The notes under the pieces: model-generated
Database searches by the model: none
What the model was told of the DNA's origin: nothing
Seen by the model: the letters and a program-made list of their open reading frames with translations, nothing else
Part shown: positions 58,037-64,000 of the stretch, in pieces
Layout of the letters: each line of letters begins with the position of its first letter
Numbering within the stretch: position 1 is the first letter of the stretch
Translations under genes and position numbers: made by a program
DNA from: Pelethousia sp034928145
Lineage (GTDB): Bacteria > Bacillota > Clostridia > Christensenellales > CAG-138
Length of the DNA stretch: 64,000 bases
Assembly: GCA_034928145.1 (NCBI GenBank)
Contig: JAYFPE010000030.1
Coordinates: 1 to 64,000, forward strand
Direction: 5' to 3'

Positions 58037-58919
58037 CGTCATTGCCCTGGGCACCTTCGACGGCGTGCACCTGGGCCACAGGCAACTGATCGATGCGGCG
58101 CTGGCACTGGCCAAGGAAAACGGTCTGCGCCCCCTCATCTATACCTTTTCCAACCATCCCGGCGAGGCCTATGGCCAAAAGGCGCGCCTGCTGATGCCAG
58201 GCCCGGCGCGCATTGCCGCCCTCTCGGCCCTCTGCGAAACCGTGGCCGATCCTTTCGATGCGGCCTTTGCAGCCGTGGAGCATGCGGATTTCATCCGCAT
58301 GCTGATCGATCGCTTTTCCATGAAAACGGCGGTGGCGGGCTTCAACTATACCTTTGGCAAAGGCGGCGCCGGCGATATCGCCCTGCTGCGGGAACTGGGG
58401 GCGCAAATGGGCTTTTCCGTTTGCGAGATCCCGCCCTGTGCCTATGCGGGCGCGCCCATTTCGAGCAGCCGCATCCGCTCTGCCGTGGAAGAAGGGGATA
58501 TGGAAGCTGCGGCGGCCATGTTGGGCAGGCCGTTCACACTGGCGGGCCAGGTGTCTGCCGGCAAGGCCATTGGCCATAGCCTGGGCTTCCCCACGGCGAA
58601 CCTCTTGGCTGCGGAGGATCAAGTGCTGCCGGCTACCGGGGTTTATGCCTCCTGGGCCACATTGGAGGATGGCTGCAGCCGCCCGGCCGTGACCAACGTA
58701 GGCTGCAACCCCACGGTGGGCGGGCGGGAGATCACCGTAGAGACCCACATTCTGGATGTGCGGGAAAACCTTTACGGCCGCGCGCTGGAGGTGGCCTTTG
58801 CCCGCCGCTTGCGGGAGGACCGGCGATTCCCCTCCAGAGAGGCCCTGGCCGCGCAAATCGGCAGGGATGTAAACGAGGCGCGGGCCGTTCTTGCTGGCGG
58901 AGACTGGAAAATGCCCTGA
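58029..58919 (+). CDS. ribF: Bifunctional riboflavin kinase/FAD synthetase
   Basis: Makes FMN and then FAD from riboflavin, 296 residues. N-terminal adenylyltransferase with GTFDGVHLGHRQLI and ISSSRIR; C-terminal kinase with GHSLGFPTANL and PTVGGREITVETHILD. ATG at 58029 overlaps truB. A flavin source for the cell; no FMN riboswitch is seen nearby. Confidence 0.96.
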   Translation: MDSVIALGTFDGVHLGHRQLIDAALALAKENGLRPLIYTFSNHPGEAYGQKARLLMPGPARIAALSALCETVADPFDAAFAAVEHADFIRMLIDRFSMKTAVAGFNYTFGKGGAGDIALLRELGAQMGFSVCEIPPCAYAGAPISSSRIRSAVEEGDMEAAAAMLGRPFTLAGQVSAGKAIGHSLGFPTANLLAAEDQVLPATGVYASWATLEDGCSRPAVTNVGCNPTVGGREITVETHILDVRENLYGRALEVAFARRLREDRRFPSREALAAQIGRDVNEARAVLAGGDWKMP

Positions 58920-58928
58920 TTTCGGCTA

Positions 58929-58957
58929 TTTACAAGCCGCCCGGCTTGTGATATAGT
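58929..58957 (+). promoter_or_regulatory. rpsO promoter with a palindrome in the spacer
   Basis: TTTACA (58929-58934) and TATAGT (58952-58957) with a 17-bp spacer. The spacer and -35 end form ACAAGCC-GCCC-GGCTTGT, a perfect 7-bp inverted repeat. It may serve as ribF terminator core or operator. The leader to rpsO (about 95 nt) also has a GCTCC-ACG-GAGC-type hairpin, as expected for S15 autoregulation. Confidence 0.65.
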
Positions 58958-59058
58958 AAAAAAGCTCCACGGAGCGGATCCGATCGCTGCGTTTGGCGCG
59001 TCTCCAACGCCATGCTCGGTCTTCGGGGATACAAAGATTTTAGGAGGATCACCAAACC

Positions 59059-59316
59059 ATGAAAACCAAGGCGGAAATCATCGAACAATATGGCCGGCAC
59101 GAAGGCGATACCGGCTCTCCCGAGGTGCAGATCGCGCTGCTGACCGAGCGCATCAACCACCTTAATGAGCACCTCAAGCTCAACAAAAAAGACCACCACT
59201 CTCGCCGTGGCCTGCTCAAAATGGTCGGCCAGCGCCGTGGGCTGCTCAACTACCTCAAAGATAAAGAGATTGAGCGCTACCGCGCCATCGTGGCTAGCTT
59301 AGGTTTGCGCAAGTAA
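59059..59316 (+). CDS. rpsO: 30S ribosomal protein S15
   Basis: Small-subunit protein, 85 residues, with HEGDTGSPEVQIALLTERI and HHSRRGLLKMVGQRRGLLNY, the family core. ATG at 59059 with TAGGAGG upstream. A strong terminator follows 15 bp after the stop. Confidence 0.98.
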   Translation: MKTKAEIIEQYGRHEGDTGSPEVQIALLTERINHLNEHLKLNKKDHHSRRGLLKMVGQRRGLLNYLKDKEIERYRAIVASLGLRK

Positions 59317-59331
59317 GAAAGTTAACCGTAG

Positions 59332-59361
59332 GGGAGGCGTTTTCGGACGCCTCCCTTTTTT
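59332..59361 (+). terminator. Terminator of rpsO
   Basis: GGGAGGCGT and ACGCCTCCC form a perfect 9-bp stem with a TTTCGG loop, followed by six T. Confidence 0.92.
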
Positions 59362-59371
59362 GTCTACCGAA

Positions 59372-59725
59372 AACCTCCCGCTAGGCGGGAGGTTGCCAAA
59401 GGCTTAAAGCTATAAGCAGGAGAGGAAAGCTCCTTTTGATTTGATAAAATAACCAAGCGGTCTGGCAACTGCAAGGAACGACAAATCAAAAAGAGGCCAC
59501 AATGGGTGGCGAGAAAAGTCTATCACACACGAAATGGAACTGCAAATACCATATCAAATTTGCACCGAAGTATAGGCGAAAGGTGCTTTGCGGGGAGAAA
59601 CGCCGTGCGAGCGGGGAGATATTGCGGAAATTATGTGAATGGGAGGGGGTACGAATATCAGAGGCGGAAAGCTGCCCGGATCACATTCACATGCTGATAG
59701 AAATACCACCGAAGATAAACGCCGC
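59372..59725 (+). mobile_element. IS200/IS605-type element remnant (left part)
   Basis: It begins near the perfect 10-bp hairpin AACCTCCCGC-TAG-GCGGGAGGTT (59372-59394), the kind of subterminal hairpin bound by Y1 transposases. The leader contains TTTTGATTTG (59434-59443) complementary to CAAATCAAAA (59482-59491), recalling the translation-blocking stem of IS200. Transposase homology stops near 59725, so the right end is missing. Confidence 0.65.
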
Positions 59726-59822
59726 GCCCCGTACCCGCCGCCCGCGCAGGGCCGCCGTCAGGGTAGAACCCGCCCGCACAGGGCTCATTTCTCCGTTTCC
59801 ACCTGCACCTTTTTGCCGTTGA
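59502..59822 (+). pseudogene. tnpA: Truncated IS200-family Y1 transposase (tnpA)
   Basis: About 75 N-terminal residues match TnpA of IS200: LSHTKWNCKYHIKFAPKYRR and the HUH-type metal motif in PDHIHMLIEIPPK. After IPPKI the frame continues into unrelated Arg/Pro-rich sequence, and the C-terminal half with the catalytic tyrosine is missing. It therefore cannot transpose by itself. The tail overlaps the 3' end of the convergent metallo-beta-lactamase-fold gene. Confidence 0.85.
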
Positions 59823-60876
59823 GCAATAAGTGGACGGTTCCGCTCTCATCCGTGCGGTAGAGGGGAATGCCCCGGCGGCTCAGCTTTTCCAGCGTTTCGC
59901 CGCTGGGGTGGCCAAAATCGTTGCCAGCGCCTGCGGAGGCGATGGCCAGACTGGGATCTACGGCCTGCAGAAAAGCGTCGCTGGTGGCATCCGCGCTGCC
60001 GTGGTGGCCAAGCACCAGCACGGAGGAAGGGAAGGCGCTGCGGGGCAGCTTAGCCAGCATGGTCTCCTCGGCGAAAGCCTCCGCGTCTCCGGGCAGAAGG
60101 ATGGAGGTATCCCCATAGGCGATGCGCAGGGTTACGCTTACGTTGTTCAGCTCCTTATAATTCACGCCTTTGATGGGGGAGAGGATGTTCACGCTGACCA
60201 GCGGATCCCAGGGGATGGTAGCATCCTTGCCGCCGTAGGCGGCGATGGTTTGCAAATGCTCCTTTTCAAGAGCGGAGATCATGGCCTCGTACAGGGCGGT
60301 GGTATAGGGCTCGTCGGGCATATAAAAAGCGCCGATCTCGTAGTTTTGGATGATCTTGGCCATAGAGCCGATGTGGTCGCTGTGGGGATGGGAGGCCACC
60401 ACCACATCCAGCCTTTCCACGCCCTGCGCCTGCAAAAAGGCATCCACCACGGGCGCGTAGCTGCTTTCACCCGTATCCACCAGCATGGTGAAGCCGCCCG
60501 GCGAGCGCAGGAAAGCGCAGCTGCCTTGGCCCACATCCAAAATATAGGCGTGCATGCCGCTCTTTTGCAGGATCTCACCCGTGTAAACGCCCGGCGTAGG
60601 GCTGGCCGTGGGTACAGGGGAAGGGGATGCTTCGGGCTTTGGCGTGCCGAAGAGATCCAGATCCTCGATCTGGGAGAGATGGGGCAGCTCGGGTAGCTGG
60701 GGCATATCCGGCAGCTCGGGCAGATCAATCTGGCCAAGGAGATATTGAGCCGCCTCCATGGGCGTAAGGCCCTTATCGGCGCAGAAAAGAAAGGCTACAA
60801 AACCTAAGACGATCAGCGCCACCAAAAAACGGAAGAAGAAGGATTTGCGCCTTTTTGCGCCGTTTCGCTTAGCCAT
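59785..60876 (-). CDS. ComEC-like metallo-beta-lactamase-fold exported protein
   Basis: About 363 residues. A basic N-terminus and one membrane segment (FFFRFLVALIVLGFVAFLFC) are followed by a Leu/Pro-rich stretch (PELPDMPQLPELPHL), a Pro/Ser/Thr linker and an extracellular metallo-beta-lactamase domain. The metal motif is ASHPHSDHIGSM (HxHxDH); LPGDAEAF and VLGHHGSADATSD follow. Similar to the C-terminal nuclease-like domain of ComEC and to stand-alone paralogues of unknown substrate. ATG at 60876 with GGGAGG upstream; in-frame extension upstream is rejected. The IS remnant adjoins its 3' end. Confidence 0.88.
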   Translation of the reverse strand: MAKRNGAKRRKSFFFRFLVALIVLGFVAFLFCADKGLTPMEAAQYLLGQIDLPELPDMPQLPELPHLSQIEDLDLFGTPKPEASPSPVPTASPTPGVYTGEILQKSGMHAYILDVGQGSCAFLRSPGGFTMLVDTGESSYAPVVDAFLQAQGVERLDVVVASHPHSDHIGSMAKIIQNYEIGAFYMPDEPYTTALYEAMISALEKEHLQTIAAYGGKDATIPWDPLVSVNILSPIKGVNYKELNNVSVTLRIAYGDTSILLPGDAEAFAEETMLAKLPRSAFPSSVLVLGHHGSADATSDAFLQAVDPSLAIASAGAGNDFGHPSGETLEKLSRRGIPLYRTDESGTVHLLLNGKKVQVETEK

Positions 60877-61065
60877 AGGGTCCTCCCTTTCCATCATTTT
60901 CCTATATATTGTATTACAAACCGGGCATAAATACCATAAGGACAGCCGGGATATTTCCACATTGACAGAACTACCCTCCAAAGATAGAATAGAGAGGTGA
61001 TTTTTCTGCATTTTTTGCAGTATTATGTAAGGCAAGATATTTCTCTGCCGGAAGGACTTATTTTT

Positions 61066-61284
61066 ATGAAGGAATTTGCAAGGCTGCGCGAGATGGTACA
61101 CGATATCTCGGGCGTGCCGCAGGAGTTGATTACCCCGGAATCCACGGCTGACCAGCTAAAGCTGGATTTGCTGGATATGGCGGAGCTGATGCTGAGCGTA
61201 GAGGAAGAATTCGACGTGCTCATTGAGGATGATGCAGCCATCCAAACCATGGGCGACCTCGTCCAGCTGCTACAAATCGCTTAA
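61066..61284 (+). CDS. Acyl-carrier-protein-like protein lacking the phosphopantetheine serine
   Basis: 72 residues with the ACP helical pattern (VEEEFDVLIEDD, MGDLVQLLQ). The attachment motif D-S-L-D reads D-L-L-D (LDLLDMAELM): the Ser codon TCG would need only one base change to give the TTG present. Unless the sequence is in error it cannot carry phosphopantetheine. ATG at 61066 has GGAAGG about 11 bases upstream; a GTG at 60997 in frame would add 23 residues atypical of ACP. Converges with a FabG-like reductase across a shared terminator. Confidence 0.7.
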   Translation: MKEFARLREMVHDISGVPQELITPESTADQLKLDLLDMAELMLSVEEEFDVLIEDDAAIQTMGDLVQLLQIA

Positions 61285-61312
61285 CGGATCGCCACAAAAG
61301 AAACGCAGACCT

Positions 61313-61349
61313 AAAACGCCCGGGTGGCAATAGCCATTGGGGCGTTTTT
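61313..61349. terminator. Terminator between the ACP-like and FabG-like genes
   Basis: AAAACGCC pairs with GGCGTTTT, and inside it TGGC pairs with GCCA. The plus-strand side ends in five T. It serves the ACP-like gene and possibly, in reverse, the reductase. Confidence 0.75.
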
Positions 61350-61360
61350 ATCGAAGAGGT

Positions 61361-62092
61361 TCAAATATAGCCGCCATCCACGCCCAGCACCTGGGCGGTG
61401 ATGAAGGAAGCCTTGGGCCCGGCCAGGAATAGGATGGCCTCCGCCACTTCCTCCGGCCTGCCCAGGCGACATAGAGGCGTAGCCTCGGCCAAGGCGTTTA
61501 AATCCGCCTGGGAGAGGCCCGCGTTCATATCCGTTTCGATCACGCCCGGGGCCACGCAGTTCACCCGGATGTTGCTGGGGCCCAACTCCCGGGCTAAAGC
61601 CTTGGTAAAGCCGATCAGGCCCGCCTTGGCCGCGGAATAGGACACCTCGCAGCTGGCCCCACAGAGGCCCCACATGGAGCTGACATTGACGATCGCCCCC
61701 CGCTTGCGGGAGATCATAGCAGGCAGCACGGCAGCGGCCATGTTGCGCGCGCCGGTGAGATCCACATCCAGCGTGCGCTGCCAGGCCGCCTCACCGGCGG
61801 CCTCGGTAAAAAGGCCGGGCAGGGAGATGCCCGCGTTGTTTACTAAAGCGTCCAGCGGGCCAAAGCGCGCCTCCATGACCCGCGCCATGGCAGCGCAGTC
61901 CGCGGGGGAGCGTACGTCCCCCTGCAGGGCGCAGGCCAGGCCGCCGATATCCTCAATGGACTGAACGACTTCCAGCGCTTTCATTTTGCTTTGGCAATAG
62001 TTGACGCCAACGAACCACGCGTCCCTGGCAAAGGCAAAGGCCGCGGCGCGGCCAATGCCCCGGGATGCGCCGGTAATCAGGACGGAAGGCAT
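61361..62092 (-). CDS. Short-chain dehydrogenase/reductase, 3-oxoacyl-ACP reductase (FabG) type
   Basis: NAD(P)-dependent reductase of about 243 residues. Cofactor motif TGASRGIGRA at the N-terminus, NNAG at about residue 87, catalytic Ser (NVSSMWG) and Tyr-Lys (SYSAAKAG), and C-terminal VLGVDGGY. These fit FabG or a related hydroxy-acid reductase. ATG at 62092 has GAGGTG upstream. Not in an obvious fatty acid operon; the ACP-like gene converges on it. Confidence 0.88.
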   Translation of the reverse strand: MPSVLITGASRGIGRAAAFAFARDAWFVGVNYCQSKMKALEVVQSIEDIGGLACALQGDVRSPADCAAMARVMEARFGPLDALVNNAGISLPGLFTEAAGEAAWQRTLDVDLTGARNMAAAVLPAMISRKRGAIVNVSSMWGLCGASCEVSYSAAKAGLIGFTKALARELGPSNIRVNCVAPGVIETDMNAGLSQADLNALAEATPLCRLGRPEEVAEAILFLAGPKASFITAQVLGVDGGYI

Positions 62093-62248
62093 GCAAAGCA
62101 CCTCGTTTCTCTTGATCTTTGGTGATTTGGGGGCGCGAAGCCGAGCCCCGAAAAAAAGCATAGCAGATTTTGCGCCGCATGGCAATGCCCGGGCGCCCAC
62201 GCCGATGCTGATACCCGTCCCGCTTAGCGGTGTATTGATACGGATGGA

Positions 62249-62365
62249 ATGCGAGGGACGCTCAAAGTGGATTTAAGGGCATGGGCAAAGCAAATGAAGA
62301 CGGACGCTCCCGCCTTGTATTTGAGTCTGCAAAGACGGGATACGCCGATCCTGGCAAAAGTCCTG
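62249..62365 (+). pseudogene. Fragment of a YkvA-like (DUF1232) protein
   Basis: About 38 residues (VDLRAWAKQMKTDAPALYLS, then LQRRDTPILAKVLA) resemble the N-terminus of YkvA-family membrane proteins, which normally continue with a hydrophobic YALSPIDLIPDF segment. Here the sequence after AKVLA is unrelated and soon runs into the terminator at 62424. Identified from memory of the family only; a gene remnant is the likeliest reading. Confidence 0.35.
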
Positions 62366-62423
62366 GCGGACATACTGCCTGCGGCTACCGTACCGGCCCC
62401 TGACGATATGCATACGCATGAAA

Positions 62424-62447
62424 CCCCCGACGGTCTCCCGCCGGGGG
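62424..62447. terminator. Hairpin terminator after the deacetylase fragment
   Basis: CCCCCG pairs with CGGGGG and inner CGG with CCG. It directly follows the stop of the minus-strand deacetylase fragment (62452); short T-runs lie on both sides. Confidence 0.65.
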
Positions 62448-62451
62448 CCTT

Positions 62452-62763
62452 TTACGCCGGCTTTTGCACGCCGTTCACATCCACGATGGTATCGCCCGGG
62501 AGGAGCAGCTCGCTGACGGTAACGAACTCGTAACCTTGGCCTTGAGCCGTTTCGATGAGGGTGGGTAGGTATTCCTTGATCTTATAGCCGTTGTTGTGGC
62601 AAAGGATGATGCAGCCCGGGTGAAGCTTGGGCAGCACCGTATCGAGGATCGTTTGGGCGCTGCGCTCCTCCCGCCAGTCGATGGTATCACCATTCCAAAT
62701 AAAAAACATGCGCAATAGCACCGCTAAAACGCATGATATTCCCAGCATATACAGCAAGCACAA
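62452..62763 (-). pseudogene. C-terminal fragment of a polysaccharide deacetylase (PdaA/PdaB-like), gene interrupted
   Basis: From about 62700 downward the minus strand encodes the last 80 or so residues of a NodB-type deacetylase: WNGDTIDWREE, HPGCIILCHNNGY and GYEFVTVSELL. The N-terminal half with the metal-binding Asp/His residues is missing. The codons before WNGDTIDW (a hydrophobic stretch back to a TTG at 62763 and a stop at 62782) do not look like deacetylase. Such proteins modify spore cortex or wall peptidoglycan. The large serine recombinase immediately upstream on the same strand suggests an element inserted in this gene, like the one in sigK. It could be rebuilt by excision. Confidence 0.65.
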
Positions 62764-62806
62764 GAAGCTTGCACAACAGATTTATTGACGAAGTGAAGGA
62801 AGATTC

Positions 62807-64000
62807 TTATGCTTCAGGGTCGAAATGGTGCTTCCAGACGATTTCAAGACCATCATCGAAAAAAAATATTTTTTCGATCAAAATTGCCGCGATCTCTTTC
62901 TTTTGCTCTAAAGATAGGGTATTCCAATTTTCCTCGATATCTGCAATGGGATATTGGGGAAGGGATGGTTCTGTACGGTACTTATAGGAGTTGTATCTTT
63001 TCTCAATTTCAGTCCTCTGTTCATCCAATTTAGCTAACTTCGGCTTTACGTATTTTGCCGCTATAGGGTCTCCATCCGCTATAGCCTCCAGAAGATTTGC
63101 GATCTGTTCATCCAGTTTGGCTAAACGCATTTTATATTGCGTTATGCGTGCATCGACCCGCGTTTGCTGAACCAGCTGCAAGCCGCGCTTCTCCCGAATG
63201 TTGTCCAGCAGGCGGTGTTCTACGACGGCTTCTACATCGGCAATGTGGAAAACACGGTTATGCCCTTCACATGCATGGTACAGACTGCGGCCCCGGCAGA
63301 TAAATACCTTACGTGGCGTGCGTCCTTTTTGGCTGTTGGATACTGTCATGGTATAGCCGCACTTTCCGCATTTTGTAAGGCCGGAAAGCCAGCTATGCCT
63401 ACTCTGGCCGCTTCTGCGTAGTTGGCGGTTTGTATCAAGCTTAGTTTGTACCCGTAGGAAGGTATCCGCATCCACATGACCTTTAGAGAGTGTAAGTGCT
63501 AAGCTTAGACCACTGTAATCCGCATACTTGCGCTTAGATCTATCCCATTTTCCATAGAGATAGCAACTATGCTGGCCGTCAAATTCCTCAACGTCGTTTA
63601 TTATGGTTGCGCCTTTTGCTTTGTAAAAGCGATATATATCCGTATCCGCTTTTACGTAAATGGGGTTATGCAATAGTCGGCTAATTTTAGATGAATCCCA
63701 AAGCGAAGCGCCCGGAGAGGGAATTCCTTCCTCATTGAGCTGCGCGGTAAGTTGGCCAAGGCTGATATTCGTTTTTGCATATTGCTCAAATAGGCGGATA
63801 AGAACGGATATTTCAGGCTCCTGTCCAACAAAGATCTTGGTACGGATGCCATGATAGGTTATAGGCTCCCTACGCAGCCCATAAGAGGCAACGCCCCCCA
63901 TTCCCCACCCTTGTTCTACTCGGGCGTGGAAATTGTCTGTAATGCGCTCTTGGAGCGTCTCGCGCTCCAACTGTGCGAAGACCATAACGATTGACAGCAT
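62807..64000 (-). CDS. Second large serine recombinase (partial, continues beyond the window)
   Basis: C-terminal 397 residues or more of a large serine recombinase; the N-terminus with the catalytic serine lies past 64000. The visible part begins at the end of the resolvase domain (VFAQLERETLQERI). It then has the recombinase domain, a zinc ribbon (CGKCG ... FICRGRSLYHAC), and a coiled coil (about ARITQYKMRLAKLDEQI), ending in HFDPEA. It differs clearly from the recombinase at 3272. Its stop lies about 100 bp before the deacetylase homology, the same gene-order logic as recombinase-sigK at the left end. Confidence 0.9.
   Translation of the reverse strand: MLSIVMVFAQLERETLQERITDNFHARVEQGWGMGGVASYGLRREPITYHGIRTKIFVGQEPEISVLIRLFEQYAKTNISLGQLTAQLNEEGIPSPGASLWDSSKISRLLHNPIYVKADTDIYRFYKAKGATIINDVEEFDGQHSCYLYGKWDRSKRKYADYSGLSLALTLSKGHVDADTFLRVQTKLDTNRQLRRSGQSRHSWLSGLTKCGKCGYTMTVSNSQKGRTPRKVFICRGRSLYHACEGHNRVFHIADVEAVVEHRLLDNIREKRGLQLVQQTRVDARITQYKMRLAKLDEQIANLLEAIADGDPIAAKYVKPKLAKLDEQRTEIEKRYNSYKYRTEPSLPQYPIADIEENWNTLSLEQKKEIAAILIEKIFFFDDGLEIVWKHHFDPEA

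Noticed and set aside
1..64000. tRNA or rRNA genes
   Set aside because: No cloverleaf-type or rRNA-like sequence was recognised by eye on either strand; a tRNA scan would settle this.

Overview
The window looks like chromosomal DNA of a GC-rich, spore-forming, anaerobic Bacillota (Clostridia-type). The evidence is PolC-type DNA polymerase, a sporulation sigma-K fragment, a fragment of a peptidoglycan deacetylase of sporulation type, glycyl-radical metabolism, strong AGGAGG ribosome-binding sites and Bacillus-like gene orders (rpsB-tsf-pyrH-frr-uppS-cdsA-dxr-rseP-ispG-polC and rimP-nusA-rnpM-ylxQ-infB-rbfA-nrnA-truB-ribF-rpsO). I cannot name the species. No rRNA, tRNA or CRISPR array was seen.

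Layout. 1-4.9 kb: a TrkH potassium transporter, 1.8 kb of gene-poor DNA rich in palindromes and small remnants, and a large serine recombinase whose stop codon lies on the junction with the C-terminal half of sigK (4.9-5.3 kb). This is the right end of a skin-like element whose left end lies outside the window. 5.3-26.8 kb: a catabolic island of two converging operons. The rightward operon has a LacI-type regulator, a branched-chain-amino-acid-type ABC importer, a zinc alcohol dehydrogenase, a glycyl radical enzyme with its activase, an FGGY sugar kinase and a second dehydrogenase. The leftward operon has a PRD regulator, galactitol-type PTS IIA, IIB and IIC, a TIM-barrel protein and its own HPr and Enzyme I. 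A CobW-like GTPase diverges from the PRD regulator. The island is bracketed by a direct repeat of about 154 bp, the 3' end of sigK; the distal copy is decayed.

27-34.6 kb: a small zinc-ribbon membrane protein, a secreted CAP-domain protein with a strict five-residue cysteine repeat, a patatin-like phospholipase and a second complete Liv-type ABC operon. 34.8-37.6 kb (minus strand): plsY, a CD1247-like zinc protein, efp and an endonuclease IV-like protein. 37.7-59.3 kb: housekeeping translation, isoprenoid, lipid and replication operons. PolC here appears to have lost the catalytic residues of its proofreading exonuclease. 59.4-62.5 kb: an IS200 remnant, a ComEC-like metallo-beta-lactamase-fold protein, an ACP-like protein without its serine, and a FabG-like reductase.

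62.5-64 kb: a second large serine recombinase running off the window. It lies directly upstream of, and codirectional with, a 3' fragment of a polysaccharide deacetylase gene. The window may therefore show two sporulation-linked genes each interrupted by a recombinase-bearing element, plus an island that duplicated the end of one of them. These are the most unusual features seen.
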